This document shows, one piece after another, positions 9,424 through 18,431 of a stretch of DNA of 64,000 nt (positions within the stretch are counted from its first letter, which is position 1; each line of letters starts with the position of its first letter). The notes under the pieces were generated by a model. The model worked only from the letters and a program-made list of their open reading frames with translations, did no database searches and was not told the DNA's origin. The stretch spans positions 1,159,501-1,223,500 of the forward strand of contig NZ_CP049250.1 of the NCBI RefSeq assembly GCF_011046895.1, given 5' to 3'. Position numbers and translations under genes: made by a program. Source of the DNA: Rhizobium rhizoryzae (lineage in GTDB: Bacteria > Pseudomonadota > Alphaproteobacteria > Rhizobiales > Rhizobiaceae).

Positions 9424-11193
9424 CTATGCCTGCTGCAGCAGTCTCTGTTCTAACGCAGGCTTGTGTTCATCCGCCAGAATGCCGCTGGTCTTCAGCAGCG
9501 AGGCGAAGCGGCCGCCCATGGCGCTCAGTTCGTCGAAGGTTCCCTTTTCGATGATCCGGCCATGATCCAGGAACAGAACCATATCGGCATCACGGATGGT
9601 CGAGAGACGATGCGCGATAATGAAAGTGGTGCGGTTCTGGCGCAGGCGGTCGATCGCTTCCTTCACACGTGCTTCGGTTTCCACGTCGAGTGCCGAAGTT
9701 GCCTCATCAAGTACCAGAATGGGTGCGTTCTTGAGAATGGCGCGGGCGATGGCAATACGCTGGCGCTCACCACCCGATAGGCGATTGCCGCGCTCGCCGA
9801 CTTCCGTCTGGAAGCCTGCCAGACGGCTCTCGATGAATTCCGTCGCGGCAGCCGCTTCTGCGGCAGCAACGATTTCCGCCTCGCTTGCCCCTTCGCGTCC
9901 AAGGCGAATATTATCGCTGATGGAGCGGTTCAACAGACCTGCATCCTGGAACACAGTGGCAATGGAGTGGCGTAGCGAGCGGCGGGTGACCGTCGCGATA
10001 TCGGTGCCATCCACGAAGATCGCGCCCTGCTGCGGATCGTAGACGCGTTGCAGCAGGTTCACCAGCGTGGTCTTGCCTGCGCCCGTCGGGCCGACGATAG
10101 CAATCGTCTGACCGGCCTTGGCGGTAAAGGAGACATCACGCACGCCTTGCGTGGTATTGGCAAAGTCGAAGGAAACGTTGCGGAATTCCACCTCGCCGCG
10201 AACGGCATTCAGCTCACCGGCGTTGGCAGGCTCTTCGCGATCCTTCACCGAATCTTCAAGGCGGAAGAAATCCTCCAGCTTGGAGCGTGCCTCGAAAATC
10301 TGCGTCGCAAACTGGCGCAGCAGATCCAGACGGCCGATCAGCAGGTTCGCAAAGCCGATAAAGGCAATGACATCGCCTACTTTGATCTCGCCACTGCGAA
10401 CCAGAAAGATGCCGATAATGAGAATGATCAGCATGGAAATCGTTGAAGCCATGCGGTTCAGCGCGCTCGCAATTGCCCACCAGTCGAGAACCGGATACTG
10501 GGCTGAGAGCAGCCGTTCCGTGAAGCCCTTCAATGCCTTCGTCTCTGCCTCGATGCGGTTGTAGCTGTGCAGGACTGTCACGTTGCTGATGGAATCGCTA
10601 ACATGCGAAAAAACGGTATGGTAATGGCCTTCAACGGAGGCTTGGCCTTCTTTCGTACGGTTCATGACCACACGGCCGATGATCCAGTAGACCACGCTCA
10701 GAACCACAAGCACCGAGCTTAGCCGCCAATCCATCGAGAAGGCGGTGGGAACGAGCAGCACGAGTGCCACGATCGTAGCGAGATGCGTACGCATGAATTC
10801 CAGCCAGAGGCCGAATAGCGTTTCGCTGGCGCGCAACAGCGTATGGAGCGCGTTGGATGTGCCGCGCTGATGATGCCATGAAAGAGGCATGGAAACGATG
10901 CGGCCAAATGCTTCCGTCAAAAGGGATGCACGTCTGCCATGGGCAAGACGGTCAGCCTCGCGCGCGACGAGGACGTAAGCAATGGTATTGAAAACGCCAA
11001 AGCCGCCCCACATCAGAAGAATGGGTGTCACATCGCCTTGAGAGGAGATGGCGTCAATGATCCGGCCGAACAGAATGGGTTCAGCGATCGTAATGACTGC
11101 CAGCACGATGTTAGCGATGACGACCATCGTGACCCGGAGGCGATGAGCTCCCAGGTATCTCAGGGCGCGTGCGTACACTTGAAACAGGCTCAC
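9424..11193 (-). CDS. ndvA: Beta-1,2-glucan export ATP-binding/permease NdvA/ChvA
   Basis: Half-size ABC exporter that moves cyclic beta-1,2-glucan from cytoplasm to periplasm. It has 589 aa, against 588 known for ChvA. An N-terminal six-helix membrane domain covers roughly residues 1-310. The nucleotide-binding domain has Walker A GPTGAGKT at about 368-375, the signature LSGGERQR and Walker B ILVLDEAT, followed by the H-loop IIAHRLS. The start is a GTG at 11193, preceded by a GAGGTA ribosome site; the nearby ATG at 11197 is out of frame. It converges on ndvB across two terminators, so the two genes are functionally paired but not co-transcribed. Confidence 0.97.
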   Translation of the reverse strand: MSLFQVYARALRYLGAHRLRVTMVVIANIVLAVITIAEPILFGRIIDAISSQGDVTPILLMWGGFGVFNTIAYVLVAREADRLAHGRRASLLTEAFGRIVSMPLSWHHQRGTSNALHTLLRASETLFGLWLEFMRTHLATIVALVLLVPTAFSMDWRLSSVLVVLSVVYWIIGRVVMNRTKEGQASVEGHYHTVFSHVSDSISNVTVLHSYNRIEAETKALKGFTERLLSAQYPVLDWWAIASALNRMASTISMLIILIIGIFLVRSGEIKVGDVIAFIGFANLLIGRLDLLRQFATQIFEARSKLEDFFRLEDSVKDREEPANAGELNAVRGEVEFRNVSFDFANTTQGVRDVSFTAKAGQTIAIVGPTGAGKTTLVNLLQRVYDPQQGAIFVDGTDIATVTRRSLRHSIATVFQDAGLLNRSISDNIRLGREGASEAEIVAAAEAAAATEFIESRLAGFQTEVGERGNRLSGGERQRIAIARAILKNAPILVLDEATSALDVETEARVKEAIDRLRQNRTTFIIAHRLSTIRDADMVLFLDHGRIIEKGTFDELSAMGGRFASLLKTSGILADEHKPALEQRLLQQA

Positions 11194-11447
11194 GGCATTA
11201 CCTCATGCTGATATCACATTTTGTTGCATAGCAGCCCGCACCTGTATGCAGCGTGAACGCGATCATAAACGGGTATAGAAAGAATGGGATGATCTGCAAG
11301 GCTGACATTGACACCCGGTGTCTTAATCTTCAATCAGGCGAGATCTACCCAAACAAATGCAACCATATATAAACAAATTTTAGGCATGCGCTCTTGGCCT
11401 GCATAGATCGGGAACTTGCTGGACATGCGTGATAATTGGGGGACGGA

Positions 11448-12188
11448 GTGAATATTCACTCGCTTGTGCAATTTCTGGCGATATCCCATGAAGCGGAAAC
11501 CGCGAGCGAACTCGTGGGAGAGCTTGAATCCCTGCTTAATATCCATGCGTTCCGCTATTACGGTATCTGGTTTCACGACAAGGTCTTTGCAGATACGACC
11601 GATTTCATGCTGACGGGTCGGTGGCCGGCCGGATGGCGCAAACATTATGCTGCCCGGAAATATGCCTCCATTGATCCGCTGCGCCGGATGCTTGCCGTCA
11701 CGCAGCGCCCATTTCGCTGGAAGGACGCCATTGCCGCGTATCAGGATGATCCGCAGCAAAAGAAGGCGTTGCGGCTCCTGCGGGACGCAGCCAAGAATGG
11801 TCTTTATGATGGGTATGTGTTCCCGATCTATGGCAGGACCGGCCTGATTGGTACGATGACCATCGCGGGAGAGCCCATCGACCTTTCTCCCGTCGAGATC
11901 TGCCTCTTTGAGGCCGTGGCCAGAAAATCACTGTGGCGATTGCTGGAATTGCGCGGCGCTGCAGCAGAGCTCGAAAAGCGCACCGCGCTGGAGGCGGATC
12001 TCACGCAGCGCCAGCTCGAGGTTCTGCGTTTGTTATGCGACGGAATGACATCGAATGAAATCGCCAAGGCGCTGGAGATTTCGAACCATACGGTCGACTG
12101 GTACATCAACGTCATTCAGGAAAAGTTCAATGCGCGCAACAGGCAGCATGTCATCGCGATGGCGTTCCGGGCGGGGATCGTGACGTGA
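11448..12188 (+). CDS. expR: LuxR-family quorum-sensing regulator, ExpR-like
   Basis: Transcription factor expected to bind an N-acyl-homoserine lactone. The N-terminal half has the autoinducer-binding signature (conserved Trp/Tyr, then YASIDP and PFRW near residues 70-95). The C-terminal 65 residues are a LuxR helix-turn-helix (LTQRQLEVLRLL ... SNHTVDWYI). I chose the GTG at 11448 (246 aa) because GGGGGA lies just upstream; a TTG at 11436 would add four residues. No luxI-type synthase lies in the window, so it is a solo here. From memory, ExpR of Sinorhizobium meliloti also lies between ndvA and pyc, and that shared order supports the gene symbol. LuxR identity is secure, ExpR orthology less so. 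Confidence 0.85.
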   Translation: MNIHSLVQFLAISHEAETASELVGELESLLNIHAFRYYGIWFHDKVFADTTDFMLTGRWPAGWRKHYAARKYASIDPLRRMLAVTQRPFRWKDAIAAYQDDPQQKKALRLLRDAAKNGLYDGYVFPIYGRTGLIGTMTIAGEPIDLSPVEICLFEAVARKSLWRLLELRGAAAELEKRTALEADLTQRQLEVLRLLCDGMTSNEIAKALEISNHTVDWYINVIQEKFNARNRQHVIAMAFRAGIVT

Positions 12189-12317
12189 CTGGCGTAAGCT
12201 GACGTGAAACTGACATAAATTTAAACGATTCAATAAGACGGAAATTGCCATTCCGAAAAATGCCGCTAATGTTCCTTCGCAGTGCAACATGCACTGTTAC
12301 TGTCGAGGGGGATAGCT

Positions 12318-15300
12318 TTGCAAATCCGGAAGATTCTTGTCGCCAACCGATCCGAAATTGCCATCCGCGTGTTCCGCGCCGCCAACGAGCTTGGCATCAA
12401 AACGGTGGCCATATGGGCAGAGGAAGATAAACTTTCGCTGCATCGGTTCAAAGCGGACGAGAGCTATCAGGTGGGGCGTGGCCCGCATCTGGCCCGTGAT
12501 CTGGGACCAATCGAGAGCTATCTTTCCATTCCGGAAGTCATCCGGGTTGCCAAGGCGTCCGGCGCGGACGCGATCCATCCGGGATACGGCCTGCTGTCTG
12601 AAAGCCCGGAATTCGTTGAGGCCTGCAACGCTGCAGGAATCATTTTCATCGGCCCGAGGCCGGATACGATGCGCCAGCTTGGCAACAAGGTGGCGGCGCG
12701 CAACCTGGCAATTTCCGTCGGCGTTCCTGTCGTGCCAGCAACGGAGCCGTTGCCGGACGATATGACGATAGTAGCCAGGATGGCTGAGGAAATCGGCTAT
12801 CCGGTTATGTTGAAGGCCTCGTGGGGCGGCGGGGGGCGCGGCATGCGTGCCATTCGCGATCCCAAAGATCTTGCCAAGGAGGTGACCGAAGCCAAGCGCG
12901 AGGCCATGGCAGCCTTCGGTAAAGACGAGGTCTATCTCGAGAAGCTCGTCGAGCGCGCCCGTCATGTTGAAAGCCAGATCCTTGGCGATACGCATGGCAA
13001 TGTGGTGCATCTGTTCGAGCGCGATTGCTCTATCCAGCGCCGTAACCAGAAGGTGGTCGAGCGTGCACCGGCGCCTTATCTTTCCGAGGCGCAGCGGCAG
13101 GAACTGGCCGGCTATTCGCTGAAGATTGCCGCCGCCACGAACTATATTGGCGCTGGCACTGTCGAATATCTGATGGATGCCAATACCGGCAAATTCTACT
13201 TTATCGAGGTGAACCCGCGTATCCAGGTCGAGCATACGGTCACGGAAGTCGTGACCGGGATCGATATCGTCAAGGCGCAGATCCATATTCTGGAGGGTGC
13301 GGCCATCGGCACGCCGGAGTCCGGTGTTCCGGCACAGGCGGATATTCGCCTCAACGGCCATGCACTGCAGTGCCGCATCACCACGGAAGACCCGGAACAG
13401 AACTTCATCCCGGATTACGGGCGTATCACCGCCTATCGCTCGGCAGCCGGTTTCGGCATTCGTCTGGATGGCGGCACAGCCTATACGGGCGCGATCATCA
13501 CCCGTTATTACGATCCGCTGCTGGTAAAGGTTACAGCATCGGGAGGAACCCCGCAGGAGGCCATCAGCCGCATGGATCGCGCACTGCGCGAATTCCGTAT
13601 TCGCGGCGTGGCCACGAACCTGACCTTCCTCGAAGCCATTATCGGCCATCCGAACTTCCGCGACAATTCCTACACGACCCGTTTCATCGATACGACGCCG
13701 GAACTCTTCCAGCAGGTGAAGCGCCAGGATCGCGCGACGAAACTGCTCACCTATCTGGCGGATGTCACCGTCAACGGCCATCCGGAAACCAAGGGTCGGC
13801 CGATGCCGTCCGCCAAGGCCCCGAAGCCGGTCGTTCCCTATATCGAGGCGGAGGTTCAGCCCGGCACCAAGCAGAAGCTGGATGAACTGGGACCAAAGGC
13901 ATTTGCCGAATGGATGCGAAACGAAAAGCGTGTGCTGCTGACCGACACGACCATGCGCGACGGTCACCAGTCGCTGCTGGCAACCCGCATGCGCACGTTC
14001 GATATTGCCCGCATTGCGCCGGTTTATGCCAAGGCTCTGCCGAACCTCTTCTCGCTGGAATGCTGGGGCGGTGCGACATTCGACGTCTCCATGCGCTTCC
14101 TGACGGAAGATCCGTGGGAGCGCTTGGCTCTGATCCGGGAAGGTGCGCCGAATTTCCTGCTGCAAATGCTGCTGCGTGGTGCCAACGGCGTGGGCTATAC
14201 GAACTATCCAGACAACGTCGTGAAGTACTTCGTGCGTCAGGCGGCGAAGGGTGGAATCGACCTGTTCCGCGTGTTCGACTGCCTGAACTGGGTAGAAAAC
14301 ATGCGTGTCTCGATGGACGCCATTCAGGAAGAGAACAAGCTTTGCGAGGCAACGATCTGCTATACCGGCGATCTGCTCAACAGCGCCCGCCCGAAGTATG
14401 ACCTGAAATACTACGTGTCTTTGGCGGAAGAGCTGGAAAAAGCAGGCGCGCACATCATCGCGCTGAAGGATATGGCGGGCCTCTTGAAGCCAGCCGCTGC
14501 CCGTGTGCTGTTCAAGGCACTGCGCGAGGCAACCAGCCTGCCGATCCACTTCCACACGCATGATACCTCGGGCATCTCGGCGGCGACTGTTCTCGCTGCC
14601 ATCGATTCCGGCGTAGATGCCGTCGATGCGGCTATGGATGCCTTCTCCGGCAACACCTCGCAGCCGTGCCTTGGTTCTATCGTCGAGGCGCTTTCCGGCA
14701 CTGATCGCGATTCCGGCCTCGATCCGGAATGGATCCGCCGCATCTCGTTCTACTGGGAAGCGGTTCGCCACCAGTATGCGGCCTTCGAAAGCGACCTCAA
14801 GGGTCCGGCTTCGGAAGTCTATCTGCATGAAATGCCGGGCGGGCAGTTCACCAATCTCAAGGAGCAGGCGCGCTCGCTGGGTCTCGAAACTCGCTGGCAC
14901 GAAGTGGCTCAGACCTATGCCGACGTGAACCAGATGTTCGGCGACATCGTGAAGGTTACGCCTTCTTCCAAGGTTGTCGGCGATATGGCGCTGATGATGG
15001 TGAGCCAGGATCTGACGGTCGCGGACGTGGAGAACCCCGGACGCGACATCGCCTTCCCGGATTCGGTCGTTTCCATGCTGCGTGGCGATCTGGGCCAGCC
15101 TCCGGGTGGATGGCCGGAGGCTTTGCAGAAGAAGGCGCTGAAGGGGGATACACCCTACACGGTTCGCCCTGGTTCGCTGTTGAAGGAGGCTGATCTCGAT
15201 GCCGAACGCAAAGTGATCGAGGAAAAGCTTGGCCGCTCCGTCGATGATTTCGAGTTTGCCTCTTACCTGATGTATCCCAAGGTCTTCACCGACTTCGCGC

Positions 15301-15776
15301 TGGCTTCCGATACCTATGGCCCGGTTTCGGTTCTGCCGACACCCGCCTATTTCTACGGCATGGCGGATGGCGAAGAACTGTTTGCCAATATCGAGAAGGG
15401 CAAGACGCTGGTTGTCGTCAATCAGGCCGCCAGCGCCCCCGATGCTCAAGGTCTGGTCACCGTGTTCTTCGAGCTGAACGGCCAGCCACGCCGCATCAAG
15501 GTGCCAGACCGCAGCCGCGCTGCCACCAGCATTGCGCGCCGCAAGGCGGAAGCGGGCAATGCCGCACAGCTGGGTGCGCCAATGCCGGGTGTCATTTCTC
15601 GCGTGTTTGTCTCTACTGGTCAGAAGGTAAAGGCAGGCGATGTGCTGCTCTCCATCGAAGCGATGAAGATGGAAACGGCCCTGCATGCGGAAAAGGATGG
15701 CGAGATCACGGAAGTGGCCGTAAAGGCCGGCGACCAGATCGACGCCAAGGATCTGCTGATCGTTTATGCGGCTTGA
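12318..15776 (+). CDS. pyc: Pyruvate carboxylase
   Basis: Biotin enzyme converting pyruvate, bicarbonate and ATP to oxaloacetate (anaplerosis). The single 1152-aa chain carries all domains: ATP-grasp biotin carboxylase in about the first 450 residues (GGGGRGM glycine loop), carboxyltransferase barrel at about 520-830 (DTTMRDGHQS metal site), and C-terminal biotin carrier with biotinyl lysine K1117 in EAMKMET. The Rhizobium etli enzyme has 1154 aa and closely similar sequence. The start is a TTG at 12318 with a strong GAGGGGGAT ribosome site; an ATG at 12282 in the same frame lacks a ribosome site and would extend beyond the family N-terminus. A long open frame on the opposite strand is a composition artefact. 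Confidence 0.97.
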   Translation: MQIRKILVANRSEIAIRVFRAANELGIKTVAIWAEEDKLSLHRFKADESYQVGRGPHLARDLGPIESYLSIPEVIRVAKASGADAIHPGYGLLSESPEFVEACNAAGIIFIGPRPDTMRQLGNKVAARNLAISVGVPVVPATEPLPDDMTIVARMAEEIGYPVMLKASWGGGGRGMRAIRDPKDLAKEVTEAKREAMAAFGKDEVYLEKLVERARHVESQILGDTHGNVVHLFERDCSIQRRNQKVVERAPAPYLSEAQRQELAGYSLKIAAATNYIGAGTVEYLMDANTGKFYFIEVNPRIQVEHTVTEVVTGIDIVKAQIHILEGAAIGTPESGVPAQADIRLNGHALQCRITTEDPEQNFIPDYGRITAYRSAAGFGIRLDGGTAYTGAIITRYYDPLLVKVTASGGTPQEAISRMDRALREFRIRGVATNLTFLEAIIGHPNFRDNSYTTRFIDTTPELFQQVKRQDRATKLLTYLADVTVNGHPETKGRPMPSAKAPKPVVPYIEAEVQPGTKQKLDELGPKAFAEWMRNEKRVLLTDTTMRDGHQSLLATRMRTFDIARIAPVYAKALPNLFSLECWGGATFDVSMRFLTEDPWERLALIREGAPNFLLQMLLRGANGVGYTNYPDNVVKYFVRQAAKGGIDLFRVFDCLNWVENMRVSMDAIQEENKLCEATICYTGDLLNSARPKYDLKYYVSLAEELEKAGAHIIALKDMAGLLKPAAARVLFKALREATSLPIHFHTHDTSGISAATVLAAIDSGVDAVDAAMDAFSGNTSQPCLGSIVEALSGTDRDSGLDPEWIRRISFYWEAVRHQYAAFESDLKGPASEVYLHEMPGGQFTNLKEQARSLGLETRWHEVAQTYADVNQMFGDIVKVTPSSKVVGDMALMMVSQDLTVADVENPGRDIAFPDSVVSMLRGDLGQPPGGWPEALQKKALKGDTPYTVRPGSLLKEADLDAERKVIEEKLGRSVDDFEFASYLMYPKVFTDFALASDTYGPVSVLPTPAYFYGMADGEELFANIEKGKTLVVVNQAASAPDAQGLVTVFFELNGQPRRIKVPDRSRAATSIARRKAEAGNAAQLGAPMPGVISRVFVSTGQKVKAGDVLLSIEAMKMETALHAEKDGEITEVAVKAGDQIDAKDLLIVYAA

Positions 15777-15793
15777 TGCCTCTTGAAGACCGT

Positions 15794-15892
15794 GATGCTC
15801 GGGCTTGTTCCTAGCATCTACCGGCAATGAATAAGTAGTTGTCCTTGAACGGCCTGGCTGACGACTGTAGACCCTCGGGACAAGCCCGAGGG
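15794..15892. repeat. REP-like palindromes between convergent genes
   Basis: Two palindromes lie in the 127-bp space between pyc and the amino acid transporter: GATGCT..AGCATC at 15794-15818 and CCCTCGGG ACAAG CCCGAGGG at 15872-15892. Both contain the CGGGCTTGT/GGGACAAGCCC theme, in opposite senses, seen in common intergenic rhizobial palindromes. They may act as a bidirectional terminator or mRNA-stabilising element, though neither has a T run. Confidence 0.6.
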
Positions 15893-15903
15893 TGACGAGC
15901 CAG

Positions 15904-16665
15904 TCATACGCCCGTCGTCTGCGCGGCCGTCACGCTCGCCACAAACCGGCGGGTGCGCTCCTCACGCGGGTTCTGGAAGATATCGGCAGAAGAGCCAGCT
16001 TCGACCACGCGTCCCGCTTCGAGAAAGATAACACGGTTGGCGATGCTGGAGGCCAGCCGCAGGTCATGCGTTGCCATGACCATGGTGGTGCCTTCGCTCG
16101 CAAGCTTGGCCAGAACATCCACCACTTCCGCCGCCAGTTCCGGGTCCAGTGCCGAAGTCGGCTCATCACAGAGAAGAACACGCGGCGAGGGAGCCAGCGC
16201 ACGGGCAATTGCCACACGCTGCTGCTGCCCACCGGAAAGGGTGGCGGGCCAGGCATCGGCCTTATGCGCCATGCCAACTTTGGTCAGCAGTTCCATGGCG
16301 CGGGCTTTTGCCTTTTCCTTCGGCCATTTCAGAACCGTCACCAGCCCTTCCATCACGTTCTCCAGCGCCGTGCGGTGTGGAAAAAGCTGGAAGTTCTGGA
16401 ACACCATGCCCGTCTGGCGGCGAATGCGCTGAATGGCGGCCCAAGGTGTTTTCTGACCTGGCATGAAACTCAACGTCTCATTACCCAGCTTCAAATTGCC
16501 AGCCGTCGGGATTTCCAGAAGGTTGATACACCGAAGGAGCGTGCTCTTGCCGCCGCCGGAGGGACCGACGAGCGCTGTCACGCTGCCTTCCGGCATGGAA
16601 ATGCTGATATCGTTGAGGATGACGGCTTCACCGAAGCGTTTTCCGATATGAGAAAGCTCGATCAT
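15904..16665 (-). CDS. Polar amino acid ABC transporter, ATP-binding protein
   Basis: Cytoplasmic ATPase of a HisP/GlnQ-type importer (253 aa). It shows Walker A GPSGGGKS near residues 33-40, signature LSGGQQQR, Walker B VLLCDEPTSALD and an H-loop TH. The ATG at 16665 begins the typical MIELSHIGK start; the open frame runs on upstream but is only a shadow of the permease gene there. ATG and the permease stop overlap as ATGA, so the two are translationally coupled. It forms a transport operon with the permease and binding protein upstream. The exact amino acid cannot be read from sequence. Confidence 0.93.
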   Translation of the reverse strand: MIELSHIGKRFGEAVILNDISISMPEGSVTALVGPSGGGKSTLLRCINLLEIPTAGNLKLGNETLSFMPGQKTPWAAIQRIRRQTGMVFQNFQLFPHRTALENVMEGLVTVLKWPKEKAKARAMELLTKVGMAHKADAWPATLSGGQQQRVAIARALAPSPRVLLCDEPTSALDPELAAEVVDVLAKLASEGTTMVMATHDLRLASSIANRVIFLEAGRVVEAGSSADIFQNPREERTRRFVASVTAAQTTGV

Positions 16666-17342
16666 GTGTTGGCCTCCATCATGCCGCCATAGCGGGCAAA
16701 GCGCTTCTCCAGCCGAACCTGCAACGTGGACAAGACGGTACTCAACGCAAGATAGATGAGCGCTGCCTCGATGTAGAGGATCAGTGGCTCGTAGGTTGTT
16801 GCCACGATGCGTTGTGCCGCCTGAAACAATTCCGGCACGGTAATCGCCGCTGCCAGCGAGGTGTCCTTCACCAGCGAGATGAAGGTGTTGGACAGGGGTG
16901 GCACCGCCACGCGGGCCGCCTGCGGAAGAATTGTCCGGATCATGGCCTGCCGCCAGGACATGCCGATGGAGAAAGCGGCTTCCCACTGGCCCTTCGGCAC
17001 GGAGGAAATCACCGCTCGGATGATTTCCGAACTATAGGCACCGATGTTGAGCGTGAAGCCGATCAGCGCTGCCGGGAATGCATCCAGCAGAATTCCGATG
17101 CTTGGAAGGCCGTAGAAGATGACGAACAACTGCACCAGAAGCGGCGTTCCTCGAATGACCCAGACATAAAAGCGGGCAATCGCGGAAACGGGCTTGGGCG
17201 CAAACAGCCGGGCAAGCGCCGTCAGTAGCCCGAGGATAAGGCCGAAGGTGAAGGACAGGAGTGTGAGGGGGATGGTAAAGATCAGCCCCGCCCAGAGCAG
17301 GGAGGGCAAAGAGTCAGCCATCAATTGAAGCCAGTGCGGCAC
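16662..17342 (-). CDS. Polar amino acid ABC transporter, permease
   Basis: Inner-membrane permease of the HisM/GlnP type (226 aa), with about five membrane helices and the family loop with EAAFSIGMSWRQAM (EAA motif) that contacts the ATPase. The GTG at 17342 is chosen because a GAGGAG ribosome site lies about 7 bases upstream and the hydrophobic part starts soon after; longer in-frame extensions would read through a strong terminator hairpin. Only one permease gene is present, so the transporter is probably a permease homodimer. Confidence 0.93.
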   Translation of the reverse strand: MPHWLQLMADSLPSLLWAGLIFTIPLTLLSFTFGLILGLLTALARLFAPKPVSAIARFYVWVIRGTPLLVQLFVIFYGLPSIGILLDAFPAALIGFTLNIGAYSSEIIRAVISSVPKGQWEAAFSIGMSWRQAMIRTILPQAARVAVPPLSNTFISLVKDTSLAAAITVPELFQAAQRIVATTYEPLILYIEAALIYLALSTVLSTLQVRLEKRFARYGGMMEANT

Positions 17343-17356
17343 GGTGTTCTCCTCGC

Positions 17357-17388
17357 AAAAAGGCGGATGCCGTTTCCGGCTCCGCCTG
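17357..17388 (-). terminator. Terminator/attenuator between binding protein and permease
   Basis: On the minus strand GGCGGA(g)CCG / CGG(ca)TCCGCC fold around a GAAA loop and are followed by TTTTT. It lies inside the operon just before the permease ribosome site. Such hairpins usually give more binding protein than membrane components. Confidence 0.8.
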
Positions 17389-17439
17389 TTCACAGAATAT
17401 GGAACCCGCTTCACTCAAGGAAACGGGTATGGGAGCAAA

Positions 17440-18213
17440 TTACTTGGAGACGTCCTGACCGAAATACTTGTCAGATATCTTCTTGTAAGTGCCGTCGGTC
17501 TTGATATCTGCCAGTGCCTTGTTGATGGCCTGCTGAAGTTCGGATTCCCCCTTGCGGAAGATGATGCCGGAATATTCCGCATTGGCCTGCTCGGCGGCAA
17601 TCTTTACCGGTGCGCCCGGCTTCTGCTTCTTGAAGTCGAGGAAGGACAAGCTGTCATTGATCGTCGCATCGGCGCGGCGCGTCAGCACGAGCTGGATAGA
17701 CTGGTCGAAGCCATCGGTGCCGACCAGTTCCGCGCCCGACTTTTCAGCCAGCTTGCCGAAATTGCTGGTCAGGGACTGCGCCGCCTTCTTGCCCTTCAGA
17801 TCCTCGAAGCTCTTGATCGAATCATCGCCTTCGCGAACGATCAGCACGGCCTTGGAGGCGATATAGGGCTCGGAGAAATCATACTTCTGCTTGCGCCCGT
17901 CCGTAATGCCAACCTGATTGATCACGACATCATAGCGCTTGGCATCAAGACCGGCGATCAGGCCATCCCACTTGCCTTCCAGAAACTGCGCCTTCACGCC
18001 CAGCTTTTCCGCAATCGCTTCGCCGATTTCAACGTCGAAGCCAACCAGCTTGCCGGAGGCATCATGGAAGGTGAAAGGCGAATAGGTGCCTTCCGTTCCG
18101 ATTTTGAGAACGCCTGCCTGTTTGATTGCGTTCAGGTTTTCACCCGCCATTGCGGGCACAAAGGTGGCCGCCTGCACAAGTGCTGCGACGGCAAGAGCTT
18201 TAAGAAGCTTCAT
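17440..18213 (-). CDS. Polar amino acid ABC transporter, periplasmic binding protein
   Basis: Family 3 solute-binding protein (257 aa). A Sec signal peptide (MKLLKALAVAAL... ending AMA before GEN) is followed by the type II binding fold with the early family motif GTEGTYSPFTF and the later NQVGITDGRKQKYDFSEPY. The ATG at 18213 has AAGGAG 6 bases upstream; longer in-frame starts lack a signal peptide. It is the first gene of the transport operon, and the DeoR gene starts divergently 218 bp away. The ligand is unknown; similarity is to cystine/glutamine-type binding proteins. Confidence 0.93.
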   Translation of the reverse strand: MKLLKALAVAALVQAATFVPAMAGENLNAIKQAGVLKIGTEGTYSPFTFHDASGKLVGFDVEIGEAIAEKLGVKAQFLEGKWDGLIAGLDAKRYDVVINQVGITDGRKQKYDFSEPYIASKAVLIVREGDDSIKSFEDLKGKKAAQSLTSNFGKLAEKSGAELVGTDGFDQSIQLVLTRRADATINDSLSFLDFKKQKPGAPVKIAAEQANAEYSGIIFRKGESELQQAINKALADIKTDGTYKKISDKYFGQDVSK

Positions 18214-18431
18214 TTTTATCTCCTTGGGAATGAAGGGCTGCATATGTCCCACAAAGGCGCGGCCAAGGCTGGGTCCAAAACTGCTGAAGGACATAGGGGC
18301 CGCGGAATATTTTTCCATTAGAATATGATTTTGCTGCATGCTGATTCGTCCCCCACGGCAAATGTACTTGCAGCTTCCCTTATTCTTGTTTATGCCTGTT
18401 TTTGCCGATTCATGCACGATTGATTATTTGA

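Noticed and set aside
12297..15827. A frame of more than 1100 codons opposite pyc
   Set aside because: Same composition effect; the protein reads as low-information His/Arg-rich sequence, while pyc matches its family along its full length.
15904..16986. Long form of the amino acid transporter ATPase
   Set aside because: The first 107 codons overlap the permease gene in another frame and are not ATPase-like; the ATG at 16665 is the true start.
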